A stretch of 64,000 bases of DNA from Hymenobacter translucens (GCF_020685205.1 NZ_JAJERB010000009.1:1-64000); one strand, 5' to 3'. Counted from the first letter of the stretch, positions 1 to 9,399 are shown. Program-made: numbers and translations. Notes: generated by a model not told the origin, from the sequence alone.

Positions 1-1
1 C

Positions 2-463
2 ACGGCCGCCTCCTGCTCGACGGCCATGACCCAGGTGGCCTGCAAAGCCGCTACGGCCCCGAACACCAACGTCGGCGTGTTGGCCGTGTCGGTGCAGCCC
101 AACACGAGCTATTACGTGTTCATCTCCGGCTCGACCTCGAACGACGTGACCGGTACGTTCACCATTGGCGTGAACACGGTGCTGTCCACGCGCACGGAGC
201 TGCCCGGCGGCGAGGTGAGCCTGTACCCGAACCCGAGCCACAGCGGCACGGTGCAGCTGCGCGTGAGCGGCATCACCACCACGGGCACGGTAGAGGGCAG
301 CTTGTTCAACAGCCTGGGCCAGCGCGTGCTGAGCCAGCGCTGGACGGTGCGCGCCGGCGTAGTGGAGCAGCCGCTGCCGGTGCAGCAGCTGGCCAAGGGC
401 GTCTACTCACTGCAGCTGCAGGTGGGCGAGTACCTGCTCACCCGTAAGCTCGTGATCGACTAA
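2..463 (+). CDS. C-terminal part of a secreted protein with T9SS sorting domain (5' truncated)
   Basis: The frame is open from base 2 with no convincing start, so the gene begins before the window. Only the last ~153 residues are visible. The final ~80 residues form a type A T9SS C-terminal sorting domain: a YPNPS motif, then a LGQRVL strand, then GVYSLQLQVGEYLLTRKLVID at the end. Such domains direct export across the outer membrane by the type IX system and are then removed. The part before it (VQPNTSYYVFISGSTSNDVT) resembles an immunoglobulin-like or pre-peptidase C-terminal fold. The catalytic or binding part lies outside the window, so no function is assigned. Confidence 0.85.
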   Translation, partial: TAASCSTAMTQVACKAATAPNTNVGVLAVSVQPNTSYYVFISGSTSNDVTGTFTIGVNTVLSTRTELPGGEVSLYPNPSHSGTVQLRVSGITTTGTVEGSLFNSLGQRVLSQRWTVRAGVVEQPLPVQQLAKGVYSLQLQVGEYLLTRKLVID

Positions 464-493
464 CCCATAGCCGATAACTGACCACTTTCGGTT

Positions 494-539
494 AAAAGAA
501 AAGGAGCGACGTTCTAAACGTCGCTCCTTTTCTTTTTTA
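494..539. terminator. Bidirectional intrinsic terminator
   Basis: A long hairpin (GGAGCGACGTT / AACGTCGCTCC) is flanked by an A-rich left side and TTTTCTTTTTT on the right. It lies between two convergent genes and can serve both. Confidence 0.85.
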
Positions 540-573
540 GCGGTAGCACCCGTTTTAACAGACGCGGTGCCGG

Positions 574-1971
574 CTACTGACCGACTACGAGCTGCTGCAG
601 GTAGCGTGCGGCTCCGTTCTGCACCTGCACCACGTACAGGCCCGCGGCCAGGCCAGTTAAGTCGAGAGTGGTCTGAGCGGAAGTCATCGGCTGGGTGCGG
701 ACAAGCTGCCCCAATCGGTCGTACACGAAGGCGGTAGCCGCAGGCTGAGCGTTGTTCGGCAGCTTTACGGTCACCGACTGCCGGGCCGGGTTTGGCCAGA
801 CGGACAAGCCCTGCGCACGGGGACGAGCGGCCGCCGTTGGCACGAAAGAGCGGTTTTCGAGCACCAGCAGCCGGTCATCGGTAGGGCCGGGGACATTGCG
901 GCCGTCCCGGTTGCTGGTGCCGATGTACACTTTGCCCGCCGGGGAAACGCAGATAGCCCGCAGCCGGCCAAAACCCGTCAGGAAATCCTGCTGGCCGGTA
1001 ATGGCCGTGCCCGTAGCGTTCAGCGGCAGCTGAACGGCTTTCGAGGCTTTCAGCGTGCACATCAGCAGGCTGTTGCGCCAGCCCGGAATGGCCGGATGGT
1101 CGTAGTAAGTGAGGCCGGCCACGGCCAGCGTAGGGGTCCAGACGGACAGCGGTTCGCGCACGTTGTTGGCGGCACAGAAGGTTTGCTCGGCGGGCAGGTT
1201 GCAGAGGCCTTCTACATTGGGCCAGCCATAGTTGCGGCCGGGCTCAATCAGGTTCACCTCATCGTCGTTGTTGGGGCCATGCTCCGAGCTGTAGAGCAGA
1301 CCGTTGGGCGCCCGTACCAGCCCCTGTGGGTTGCGGTGCCCGAGCGTGTAACTTGGATTTCCCGCCACCGGGTTATTGGCCGGCACCGTACCGTCAAGGT
1401 TCAGGCGCAGGATCTTGCCGTTGAGTGAGTTGATATTCTGCGCTTCCGGCTGCAGCTGGGCGTCCCCGGTAGTCATCAGCAGGGTGCGGTCGGGCAGAAT
1501 CAGCAGGCGCGACCCGCTGTGGGTGGTGGTGGCCGGGATGTTTCCGAGCAGAATCAGCGGATTGGTAAGGGTACCGCTGCCGGGGGCATAGGTGTAGCGC
1601 ACCAGCTTTTCCTTGAGCGCACCGGCATCCTGGTAGTTGTAGACAATGTACACGAAGGGCGAGGTAGCAAAGTCGGGGTGCAGCACCATGCCCAGCAGGC
1701 CGCTTTCACTGTTTTCGACTACATCGGCCACGGTGAGCAAGGGCAGCACCTGTCCGGTAGCAGGGTTTACGCGACTGATGCGCCCGCCCCGCTCCGTCAT
1801 CCAGATAAAGTTGTCGGGTCCCCAGACCAGCTCCCACGGTACGCTCAGGTTGGTAGCCAGGGGCGACACCGTAACGGTGGTAGCCCCTACCTGAATGGTA
1901 GTCGACTGGGCCGGGGCGGACTCGGGCAGAAGCAGGACCAGAAATAGAATAGATGCGGCAAAACGTTTCAT
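574..1971 (-). CDS. PQQ-dependent sugar (glucose/sorbosone) dehydrogenase-like protein with T9SS sorting domain
   Basis: A 465-residue protein with a signal peptide at residues 1-21 (ends APAQ). A GSDH-type six-bladed beta-propeller covers ~35-370, with the family hallmarks GPDNFIWMTERGGRIS, GLLGMVLHPDF, GHRNPQGL and EHGPNNDDEVNLI. Residues ~388-465 are a T9SS type A sorting domain (VWPNPARQ, YDRLGQLV, GLYVVQVQNG). Family members oxidise sugars or related substrates with PQQ at the cell exterior. Many environmental members have no demonstrated substrate, so the oxidase activity is inferred. The ATG start is supported by the signal peptide directly behind it. It converges on the preceding gene and appears monocistronic. 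A lipoprotein-type paralogue lies at 22962-24281. Confidence 0.85.
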   Translation of the reverse strand: MKRFAASILFLVLLLPESAPAQSTTIQVGATTVTVSPLATNLSVPWELVWGPDNFIWMTERGGRISRVNPATGQVLPLLTVADVVENSESGLLGMVLHPDFATSPFVYIVYNYQDAGALKEKLVRYTYAPGSGTLTNPLILLGNIPATTTHSGSRLLILPDRTLLMTTGDAQLQPEAQNINSLNGKILRLNLDGTVPANNPVAGNPSYTLGHRNPQGLVRAPNGLLYSSEHGPNNDDEVNLIEPGRNYGWPNVEGLCNLPAEQTFCAANNVREPLSVWTPTLAVAGLTYYDHPAIPGWRNSLLMCTLKASKAVQLPLNATGTAITGQQDFLTGFGRLRAICVSPAGKVYIGTSNRDGRNVPGPTDDRLLVLENRSFVPTAAARPRAQGLSVWPNPARQSVTVKLPNNAQPAATAFVYDRLGQLVRTQPMTSAQTTLDLTGLAAGLYVVQVQNGAARYLQQLVVGQ

Positions 1972-2042
1972 AGGCAGTCAGGGAAATATAAGTTGGGGTT
2001 CAGGTGCTTATGCAAACGTAGTAAACCGCTGCCCGGATTAGC

Positions 2043-2072
2043 TTGCGAAGCAGAATCAGGCGCTTAGCTTTG
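2043..2072 (+). promoter_or_regulatory. Bacteroidota-type promoter of the amidase gene
   Basis: TTG at 2043-2045, a 19-nt spacer, then TAGCTTTG at 2065-2072. This fits the -33/-7 consensus (TTTG-N19-20-TAnnTTTG) and ends 26 nt before the ATG. Confidence 0.7.
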
Positions 2073-2098
2073 TTTAGCACGACTTTCCCGCCTGCTTT

Positions 2099-3787
2099 AT
2101 GCTGAAAAAACTTTATCCGCTGGCTTTCACCGCGCTGGCAGCCTTCGGCGCCGGGGCCCTGGTAGCCCGCCCCACCGAGCTGCCGCCCATTACCGTGGCC
2201 ATGCTGAAGTCGGCCCAGGAGGTAATGGGGCTAAGCTTCTCCGATGCCCAGCTCGACTCTACCCGCCAGAACCTGACCGGCTACCGCAACAGCTACGAGA
2301 CGCTGCGCAAGCTGCCGCTGCCCAACAGCGTGGCGCCCTCCATGGTATTCGACCCCCGCCCGCTGCGCCTGCGGCAGCTGCCCGGGAAAGCCCGGACCAA
2401 AACGGCTGGCGACCTGGCCCGCATTGGCCCGGTGAAGCTTCCCGGCAACCGCGACGATCTGGCGTTTTATACCGTGCGCCAGCTCGGCGAGCTGCTGCGC
2501 ACCAAACAGGTTTCGTCGGTTGAGCTGACGGAGTTTTTCCTGGCCCGCCTGAAGAAGTATGACCCCAAGCTCCGGTGCGTCATTTCCCTGACCGAAGACC
2601 TAGCCCTCCGGCAGGCCCGACAGGCTGACCAGGAAATCAAAGCCGGCAAGTACCGCGGACCGCTGCACGGTGTGCCGTTTGGCGTGAAGGACCTGTTCAG
2701 CGCCAAAGGCTATAAAACCACCTGGGGCGCGGTGCCCTATAAAGAGCAGGTGCTGAACGAGGATGCGGCGGTGGTGGAGCGGCTGCGCGATGCCGGGGCC
2801 GTGCTGCTGGCCAAGCTTACCCTGGGTGAGCTGGCGCAGGGCGACGTCTGGTTTGGAGGACAGACCCGGACGCCCTGGGACATCAGCCGGGGCAGCAGCG
2901 GCTCCTCGGCCGGCTCGGCTTCGGCAGTGGCGGCGGGCCTGCTGCCGTTTGCCATCGGCACCGAAACCCTGGGCTCCATTATCAGCCCCAGCACCGCCTG
3001 CGGCGTTACGGGCCTGCGCCCCACCTACGGACGGGTCAGCCGGGCCGGGGCCATGGCCCTGAGCTGGTCGATGGACAAAGCCGGTCCCATTGCCCGCTCG
3101 GCCGAGGACTGCGCCCTCGTACTGGGTGCCCTCACGGTGGCCGGTCCCGACCCCCGCGACCCGGCCACGTTGCAGGTGCCGGGCGAGTTTCGGTACGCTT
3201 TCGACGCCAATCTGAAAAAGTTGCGGGTGGGCTACCTGAAAGCCAGCTTCGACGCCGACCACGCCACCAAAGCCAGCGATGAAGCCGTGCTGGCGGTGCT
3301 CCGTCAGCTGGGCGTAGAGCTGGTGCCCCTGGAGCTGCCCGCGGTAGAGGTAGCCGCGCTGCGCTTCGTGCTCACGGCCGAGGGCGCCGCGGCCTTCGAC
3401 GAGCTGACCCGGACCGGCGGCGTTAACCAGATGGTGCTGCAGCACCGGTATGCCTGGCCCAACACGTTCCGGTCGGCCCGCTTTGTTCCGGCGGTGGAAT
3501 ACCTGCAGGCCCAGCGCGTGCGTGGTCAGCTGATCGAGCAGCTCGATGCCCGCCTGCAGGGCCTCGACGCCTACGTGGCGCCTACGTTCGGCAACACCAG
3601 CCTGCTCATGACCAACCTCACCGGCCATCCGGCCGTGGTCGTGCCGACCGGCCTCAACGCCCGCGGCCTGCCCACGACCATCACCTTTACCGGTCAGCTC
3701 TACGAGGAAGGCAAGCTGCTGGCGCTGGCCAAGGCCTACCAGGACGCCACCGACTTCGACGAGAAACGCCCGGCGATGAACTTCTAG
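2099..3787 (+). CDS. Exported amidase (amidase signature family)
   Basis: 562 residues with an N-terminal hydrophobic signal (MLKKLYPLAFTALAAFGAG). The amidase signature domain spans ~125-555. The Ser-cisSer-Lys triad can be placed: Lys197 in FGVKDLF, Ser269 in GSSGSSAGS, and the nucleophile Ser293 in TETLGSIISPS. The spacing Ser269-Ser293 (24) equals that of fatty acid amide hydrolase Ser217-Ser241. The family hydrolyses amides, including free or peptide-bound amide groups and acyl amides. The export signal and the absence of gatB/gatC nearby argue against a GatA role. Nucleophile-loop residues differ from the common GGSIR (here LGSII), so substrate is unknown. Stop is the TAG at 3785-3787, which begins a repeat-like string. 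Confidence 0.85.
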   Translation: MLKKLYPLAFTALAAFGAGALVARPTELPPITVAMLKSAQEVMGLSFSDAQLDSTRQNLTGYRNSYETLRKLPLPNSVAPSMVFDPRPLRLRQLPGKARTKTAGDLARIGPVKLPGNRDDLAFYTVRQLGELLRTKQVSSVELTEFFLARLKKYDPKLRCVISLTEDLALRQARQADQEIKAGKYRGPLHGVPFGVKDLFSAKGYKTTWGAVPYKEQVLNEDAAVVERLRDAGAVLLAKLTLGELAQGDVWFGGQTRTPWDISRGSSGSSAGSASAVAAGLLPFAIGTETLGSIISPSTACGVTGLRPTYGRVSRAGAMALSWSMDKAGPIARSAEDCALVLGALTVAGPDPRDPATLQVPGEFRYAFDANLKKLRVGYLKASFDADHATKASDEAVLAVLRQLGVELVPLELPAVEVAALRFVLTAEGAAAFDELTRTGGVNQMVLQHRYAWPNTFRSARFVPAVEYLQAQRVRGQLIEQLDARLQGLDAYVAPTFGNTSLLMTNLTGHPAVVVPTGLNARGLPTTITFTGQLYEEGKLLALAKAYQDATDFDEKRPAMNF

Positions 3788-3840
3788 CTTTAGGAGAAAT
3801 GAGGGCTAGGAGCTGAATATGGTAAAACCAAAAGCTTTTA
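3785..3840 (+). repeat. Possible stop-codon-anchored repeat remnant
   Basis: The amidase TAG stop opens a string with TTTAGGAG and GGGCTAGGAGCTGA, similar in words to the TAG-anchored elements at 16768, 19426 and 25989. No clear inverted partner is visible, so this is a weak member. Confidence 0.3.
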
Positions 3841-3946
3841 ATCTGGACTTGAGAGCCTACCTATTCCTCGTAGCAGGACCGTTGCGTTGTCCGGGCTCTG
3901 ACATCCAAGCTCTGCGTTCTTCAAACGACACCCTGGCCGCTTCCCC

Positions 3947-4414
3947 ATGACTGTTCCTTACCAGCTTACCCACGCCCGGGGCTATACTGTTTCCACCGAT
4001 CCGGACCGGCTCGACGTAGGCGCTATTCACCGGTTTCTGGCCGAAGACTCCTACTGGGCCCAAAACATGCCCCGGCCGCTGCTGGAACGGGCCATTGCCA
4101 ACTCCCTGTGCTTTGGCCTGTACACGGCTGACGGCCAGCAGGCCGGCTTTGCGCGGGTGGTGACGGATTTGGCCACGTTTGCCTGGCTCTGCGACGTATT
4201 CGTGCTGCCGGAATTTCGCGGGCAGGGCTTATCGAAGTGGCTGATGGAAGCCGTGTGGGCCCACCCCGACCTGCAGGGGCTGCGCCGCCGCCTGCTGGCT
4301 ACGCTCGACGCCCACAGCCTGTACACGCAGTTCGGCTTTGCCCCGCTCACCACGCCCGACCGGTTTATGGAAATCCGCCTGCCCAATCCGTACGGGGCGC
4401 CTACGGCCAACTAG
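3947..4414 (+). CDS. GNAT family N-acetyltransferase
   Basis: 155 residues covering a single GNAT fold. The acetyl-CoA pyrophosphate-binding motif A is visible as VLPEFRGQGLSKWLM around residues 85-99, followed by LDAHSLYTQFGF, the usual beta6/beta7 region with Tyr near the active site. GNAT enzymes move an acetyl group from acetyl-CoA to an amine; the acceptor cannot be told from sequence. It is followed by the HD-domain gene after 46 nt, in the same direction, so the two may share a transcript. Confidence 0.85.
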   Translation: MTVPYQLTHARGYTVSTDPDRLDVGAIHRFLAEDSYWAQNMPRPLLERAIANSLCFGLYTADGQQAGFARVVTDLATFAWLCDVFVLPEFRGQGLSKWLMEAVWAHPDLQGLRRRLLATLDAHSLYTQFGFAPLTTPDRFMEIRLPNPYGAPTAN

Positions 4415-4460
4415 TTCGTTGCGGCAGCCCGCCTTTTACAGCTCTCATTCCCGCTTTGCT

Positions 4461-5114
4461 ATGATGCCAACTACGCTGGCTGCCCGCTGGCAGCTGCTGT
4501 GCTCCCAGCTGGAGGTGCCCGAAGCCGCCGGCCGGTCGATGTTTCAGCAGCTTTCGGCCGCCTACGAGGCATCGGACCGGCATTACCACAACCTGGCTCA
4601 CATCCGGGCTTTGCTGACTACGCTGGAAGCATACGCTGCCCGGCTGCAGGATGCGCCGGTAGTGGCACTGGCGGTCTGGTTCCATGATGCGGTGTATAAC
4701 CCGATGCGCGACGACAACGAAGCCCGGAGCGCGGCGCTGGCCCAGGAGTTTCTGGCGGCGCATACCAACCTCGCGCCCGCCCGCCGGGCCCGGGTAGCTT
4801 ACCTTATCGACAAAACCAAAGACCACACCCAACCCCGGGCCGGCGCCGACCCTGATCTGGATCTGTTTCTGGATGCCGACCTGCAGGTACTGGGTGCTAC
4901 CGAAGCCGACTACTGGCGCTACGCCCGGCAGGTGCGCGAGGAGTACAGCCTGGTGCCCGACATCCTGTACCGCCGGGGGCGCACCAAGGTGCTGACCCAG
5001 CTGCTGAACGCCCCGCAGCTGTACCATACCCCCGATTTCCGGCAGCGCCTCGACGCCGCTGCCCGCCGCAACCTGCAGGCCGAGCTGGATGCCTGGCAGA
5101 AAGGCGGTCTGTAG
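4461..5114 (+). CDS. HD-domain predicted metal-dependent phosphohydrolase (COG4339 type)
   Basis: 217 residues from ATG 4461 (ATG 4464 is an alternative). The frame stays open upstream into the GNAT gene, but that extension would overlap it and lacks family similarity. Metal-ligand motifs of the HD superfamily are present: HYHNLAHI near residue 36, then WFHDAVYNP with the paired His-Asp near residue 75, and a downstream Asp (LDADLQVLG). This group has no firmly known substrate. The protein is soluble with no signal peptide. Confidence 0.8.
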   Translation: MMPTTLAARWQLLCSQLEVPEAAGRSMFQQLSAAYEASDRHYHNLAHIRALLTTLEAYAARLQDAPVVALAVWFHDAVYNPMRDDNEARSAALAQEFLAAHTNLAPARRARVAYLIDKTKDHTQPRAGADPDLDLFLDADLQVLGATEADYWRYARQVREEYSLVPDILYRRGRTKVLTQLLNAPQLYHTPDFRQRLDAAARRNLQAELDAWQKGGL

Positions 5115-5195
5115 CGGCTGCCCTACGGCTCTGCAACGCGGCTTCGAAAAGCTGGTCCTTTCCCGGTTTAACACTTTCCCTGATTGTCTTCTCTG

Positions 5196-7670
5196 ATGCG
5201 CTTTTCCTCTTTTCTGGTGTTGCCTGCTCTGCTGCCACTCTCCGCGGCATTGGCGCAAACCAAGTCTGCCGCCCCGGCCGCAGCCGCCGTAGCTCCCCTC
5301 ACGATTGAGAAGATTATGCGCGACCCGGCCCGGTGGATCGGAGCGTCGCCTTCCAATGTGTTCTGGAGCGAGGACGGCCGCCGCATCTACTTTAGCTGGA
5401 ACCCGGAAAAGGCCCGCCGCGACTCCCTTTACTTCACCACCCCCGACGGCAAAACCACCCGGAAAGTAAGTTTGCGGGAGCAGCAGGCCCTGCCCGCCGC
5501 CCGGGGCAGCTATGACCAACGCTACACCCGTAAAGTGTATGAAAAGGACGGGGACATCTACCTGCTCGACCTGAAGACGCAAAAGGAGCGGCGCGTAACC
5601 AACACCGCCGAGCGGGAAAGCAGCCCGGCTTTTGCCCTGCAGGGCACGGTGCTGAGCTACACCCGGGCCGGTAACCTGTTTACCTGGAACCCGGCTACCG
5701 GCGAAACCGTGCAGCGCACCGACTTCCGCCGGGGTAGCCGTCCGCCCGGCCCCGAGCCCACCGACAAGTCCGAAAAGTTTCTGCGGGCCCAGCAGCTGGC
5801 CTTGTTCGAGATTATCCGGCAGCGCACCCAGGACCAGCAGGCCCGCCTGCGCCAGCAGAAGGCGCTGGCCCGGCTCCGGCCCAAAGCCATCTGGCTCGGC
5901 ACCCAGACCGTTGACAACCTACAGCTTAGCCCCGACGGACGCTTCGTGACCTACCAGCTAATACAGGAGCCCACGGGTGCCAAAACGGCCATTGTGCCCA
6001 ATTTCGTGACGGCCTCGGGCTTCACGGAAGACATCAGCACCCGCACCAAGGTGGGCGCGCCGCAGACGGCGTATCAGCTTGGCCTCTACGACGTGGGCCG
6101 CGACACGACGTTCGTCGTCGGCTACAAGGAGCTGAAGGGGCTGGACGAGTTGCCCGGCTACCGCAAGGAGTATCAGCTGAAAGCCAAGGCGCCCATGCCT
6201 GCCGATTCGGCCAAGGCCAGCAAAACGGTCAAAACCGAAAAGCCGGCCACCGAGCTACGCCGCGTCGTGCCCTACGGCCCGTTCTGGTCGACCGACGGGC
6301 AGCGGGCGTTCCTGGTCGTGCGCTCGGCCGACAACAAGGACCGGTGGATTGTAAACCTGGACCCTGCCACTCAGAAAATCAGCCTGCTCAACCGGGAGCG
6401 GGACGAGGCCTGGATTAACGGGCCCGGCATCGGCTACGAGGCCGGCAACGTGGGCTGGATGCCCGACAACCGCCGGATCTGGTTTCAGAGCGAGGAAAGC
6501 GGCTACTCTCACCTCTACACCGTGGACGTGACCAGCGGGCAGAAAAAAGCGTTGACCAGCGGTAAGTTTGAGGTGCAACGGGCCGAGCTGAGCCGGGACC
6601 GGAAAACCTGGTACCTGACCGCGAATAAAACCCACCCCGGCGAGCAGCATTTCTTCCGGATGCCGCTGGAAGGCGGAGCCCTGACCCAGATTACCACCAT
6701 GACCGGGGCCAGTGAGGTGAGCTTGTCGCCCGACGAGAAAACCCTGGCCATCCGCTACAGCTACGCCAACAAGCCCTGGGAGCTGTACGTGATGCCCAAC
6801 AAGCCCGGCGCCAAAGCCCGGCAGCTGACGCATTCCACCACCGCCGAGTTTGAAAGCTACGCCTGGCGCGACCCGGAAATCATCCAGATCAAAGCCCGGG
6901 ATGGGGCTGACGTCTATGCCCGCCTGTACCGCCCCGCCTCACCCCAGGCCCAGGGCCCGGCCGTGATATTCGTGCACGGCGCCGGCTACCTGCAGAATGC
7001 CCACAAGTGGTGGAGCTCCTACTTCCGCGAGTACATGTTCCACAACCTGCTCGTGGACCAGGGCTACACCGTGCTCGACGTGGACTACCGCGGCTCGGCC
7101 GGCTACGGCCGCGACGTGCGCACGGGCATCTACCGCTACATGGGCGACAAGGACCTCACCGACCAGGTGGACGGAGCCAAGCTGCTGGTCGACAAATACG
7201 GCGTGAGTCCGCAGCGCATCGGCATCTACGGCGGCTCCTACGGGGGCTTTATCACGCTGATGGCCATGTTTACGCAGCCCGACGTGTTCAGGGCCGGGGC
7301 CGCGCTACGCTCGGTCACGGACTGGGCCCACTACAACCACGGCTACACCGACAACATTCTCAACGAGCCCTACAACGACAGCCTGGCCTACGCCCGGTCC
7401 TCGCCCATCTACTACGCCGAGGGGCTTAAGGGCGCCCTGCTGATGTGCCACGGCATGGTCGATACCAACGTGCACTTCCAGGACATTGTGCGCCTGAGTC
7501 AGCGCCTGATTGAGCTGCACAAGGAAAACTGGGAGCTGGCCGTGTACCCCGTCGAGGACCACGGCTTCGTGGAACCGTCGTCGTGGACCGACGAGTACAA
7601 GCGGATTCTGAAGCTGTTTGATACCAACCTCAAGCCGGGCGCCCGGCCAGCGGGTACCGGCGGGCAGTAA
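5196..7670 (+). CDS. Exported S9 family prolyl oligopeptidase / dipeptidyl peptidase
   Basis: 824 residues from ATG 5196; an in-frame TTG 12 nt upstream is less likely because the signal peptide (MRFSSFLVLPALLPLSAALAQ) begins at the ATG. The N-terminal two thirds form the DPP-IV-like beta-propeller. The C-terminal alpha/beta-hydrolase domain carries the triad Ser681 (GGSYGG), Asp756 (HGMVDTNVH) and His789 (VEDHGF). S9 enzymes cut short peptides after proline or other residues, here presumably in the periplasm or at the surface. Length and triad look intact. A strong terminator follows. Confidence 0.9.
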   Translation: MRFSSFLVLPALLPLSAALAQTKSAAPAAAAVAPLTIEKIMRDPARWIGASPSNVFWSEDGRRIYFSWNPEKARRDSLYFTTPDGKTTRKVSLREQQALPAARGSYDQRYTRKVYEKDGDIYLLDLKTQKERRVTNTAERESSPAFALQGTVLSYTRAGNLFTWNPATGETVQRTDFRRGSRPPGPEPTDKSEKFLRAQQLALFEIIRQRTQDQQARLRQQKALARLRPKAIWLGTQTVDNLQLSPDGRFVTYQLIQEPTGAKTAIVPNFVTASGFTEDISTRTKVGAPQTAYQLGLYDVGRDTTFVVGYKELKGLDELPGYRKEYQLKAKAPMPADSAKASKTVKTEKPATELRRVVPYGPFWSTDGQRAFLVVRSADNKDRWIVNLDPATQKISLLNRERDEAWINGPGIGYEAGNVGWMPDNRRIWFQSEESGYSHLYTVDVTSGQKKALTSGKFEVQRAELSRDRKTWYLTANKTHPGEQHFFRMPLEGGALTQITTMTGASEVSLSPDEKTLAIRYSYANKPWELYVMPNKPGAKARQLTHSTTAEFESYAWRDPEIIQIKARDGADVYARLYRPASPQAQGPAVIFVHGAGYLQNAHKWWSSYFREYMFHNLLVDQGYTVLDVDYRGSAGYGRDVRTGIYRYMGDKDLTDQVDGAKLLVDKYGVSPQRIGIYGGSYGGFITLMAMFTQPDVFRAGAALRSVTDWAHYNHGYTDNILNEPYNDSLAYARSSPIYYAEGLKGALLMCHGMVDTNVHFQDIVRLSQRLIELHKENWELAVYPVEDHGFVEPSSWTDEYKRILKLFDTNLKPGARPAGTGGQ

Positions 7671-7696
7671 CCGCTCCGCTAGCGGGCAGCGGAGGC

Positions 7697-7750
7697 CGGC
7701 TGCTTTCCTGCAAAGCAGGGAAGGGGCCAGCCTTTTCCATTTTTTTTTAT
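7697..7750 (+). terminator. Intrinsic terminator after the S9 peptidase
   Basis: Nested stem GGCTG...CAGCC around TTTCCTG/CAGGGAA, followed by TTTTCCATTTTTTTTT. Confidence 0.75.
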
Positions 7751-7752
7751 CC

Positions 7753-8011
7753 TGCTCAGAACCGTTACGGGTTGTTCCGCCGGCCGGGCTGGGAAAAACT
7801 CGTTCACCGGCGGAAGTCCGGCCTAAAAAAGAAAGCCCCCGCAGCTACCGCAACTACTGCTGAGCTTCCGGGTGAAAAACGGTGGTCTGGGACTTATTTC
7901 CGCCATTGCCACGAGCCGGGACGTAACCGCCGGGGCAAAGGCGGTTGAGAAGTGGAGCTGTCCGCTTTGGGAATGCGGGCGAACAGGCATATGTTCCCAC
8001 ATCATTTTTAT
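7753..8011. other. Intergenic region upstream of metK
   Basis: The peptidase-metK gap is ~418 bp. Besides the terminator and a -7 element it holds a short stem (AACCGCC 7925-7931 with GGCGGTT 7940-7946). No SAM-I, SAM-II or SAH riboswitch core could be recognised, and the likely metK promoter lies downstream of this stem. No gene is supported here. Confidence 0.5.
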
Positions 8012-8019
8012 TAGCTTTG
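8012..8019 (+). promoter_or_regulatory. Probable metK -7 element
   Basis: TAGCTTTG matches the TAnnTTTG consensus 69 nt upstream of the ATG. No TTG lies at the expected -33 spacing. Confidence 0.5.
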
Positions 8020-8088
8020 CGACCCTACTTGCCCGCGCTGCGTGCTAAGTCGCCTTTATTCCTTTTCGTCGACGCGTTTCCTGACCTA

Positions 8089-9351
8089 ATGCCTTATTTG
8101 TTTACCTCCGAGTCCGTTTCGGAAGGCCACCCCGATAAAGTAGCCGACCAGATTTCCGATGCCATCCTCGACGAGTACCTCCGTCAGGACCCCGCCGCCA
8201 AGGTAGCCTGTGAGACGCTCGTGACGACCGACTTCGCGCTAGTGGCCGGGGAAATCAAGTCGACGGCCCACGTAGAGGCCGAGCCGATTATCCGGGAAGT
8301 AATCCGCCGCATCGGCTACAACAAGCCGGAATACCTGTTCAACGCCGACACCTGCGAAGTGATGAACCGCCTGCACGAGCAGTCGGCCGACATCAACCAG
8401 GGCGTGGAGCGGGCCAATCCGGAGGACCAGGGCGCCGGCGACCAGGGCATGATGTTCGGCTACGCCACCCGCGAAACCGACAACTACATGCCCCTGGCCC
8501 TCGACCTGTCGCACCGCCTGCTGCAGGAGCTAGCCAACATCCGCCGCGAAGGCCGGGAAATGACGTATCTGCGTCCCGACGCGAAAAGCCAGGTCACCAT
8601 CCGCTATTCCGACGACAACACGCCCCAGGCCATTGAAACCATCGTCGTCAGCACCCAGCACGACGAGTTCGACGGGGATGAGGCCGCCATGCTCAAGCAG
8701 ATTGACCACGACATCCGCACCATCCTCGTGCCCCGGGTAAAGGCCCAGCTGGGCGCCGAGGTGCAGAATCTGTTCACGGCCGACATCAAGTACCACATCA
8801 ACCCCACCGGCAAGTTTGTCATCGGCGGCCCCCACGGCGACTCCGGCCTCACCGGCCGCAAGATTATCGTGGATACCTACGGCGGCAAGGGCGCCCACGG
8901 CGGCGGTGCCTTTTCTGGTAAAGACTCGTCCAAAGTCGACCGGTCGGCCGCTTATGCGGCCCGCCACATCGCCAAGAACCTGGTAGCGGCCGGCGTGGCC
9001 GATCAGGTGCTGGTGCAGGTCGCCTACGCCATCGGCGTGGCCGAGCCCGTGGGCGTGTTCGTGACCACCTACGGCACTACCAAGGCTACCGGCTCCTTCG
9101 GGCACCAGCTGACCGATGGTGAAATTGCCGAGAAGGTCCAGGGGTTGTTTGACCTGCGTCCCTACGCCATCGTGCAGCGCCTGGGTTTGCAGAACCCCAT
9201 TTTCGCCGAGTCCGCTGCCTACGGGCACATGGGCCGCCAGCCCGGCACCAAGCAGGTGCAGCAGGCCGACGGCTCGTCGCGCACGGTGGAAACCTTCACC
9301 TGGGAAAAGCTCGACTACGTCGACAAGATCAAAGCAGCTTTTGCGCTGTAA
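8089..9351 (+). CDS. metK: S-adenosylmethionine synthase (methionine adenosyltransferase)
   Basis: 420 residues from ATG 8089 (MPYLFTSESVSEGHPDK). The open frame extends upstream but that part has no similarity and lies before the probable promoter. The enzyme makes SAM from methionine and ATP in the cytosol. Family motifs are intact: GHPDKVADQISDAILD near the N-terminus (ATP and metal binding), GAGDQGMMFGYA, and the phosphate-binding loop GGKGAHGGGAFSGKD. Length is normal for bacteria. It is monocistronic, bounded by a terminator. Together with ahcY at 60288-61607 it provides two steps of the activated-methyl cycle. Confidence 0.98.
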   Translation: MPYLFTSESVSEGHPDKVADQISDAILDEYLRQDPAAKVACETLVTTDFALVAGEIKSTAHVEAEPIIREVIRRIGYNKPEYLFNADTCEVMNRLHEQSADINQGVERANPEDQGAGDQGMMFGYATRETDNYMPLALDLSHRLLQELANIRREGREMTYLRPDAKSQVTIRYSDDNTPQAIETIVVSTQHDEFDGDEAAMLKQIDHDIRTILVPRVKAQLGAEVQNLFTADIKYHINPTGKFVIGGPHGDSGLTGRKIIVDTYGGKGAHGGGAFSGKDSSKVDRSAAYAARHIAKNLVAAGVADQVLVQVAYAIGVAEPVGVFVTTYGTTKATGSFGHQLTDGEIAEKVQGLFDLRPYAIVQRLGLQNPIFAESAAYGHMGRQPGTKQVQQADGSSRTVETFTWEKLDYVDKIKAAFAL

Positions 9352-9399
9352 GCACCGATGAGCTCACGCATTTCCTGATGCAGTAAGCTCTCTAAAACA

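Noticed and set aside
7753-8088. SAM riboswitch upstream of metK
   Set aside because: None of the known class cores could be aligned by eye, and the likely promoter lies downstream of the stem.
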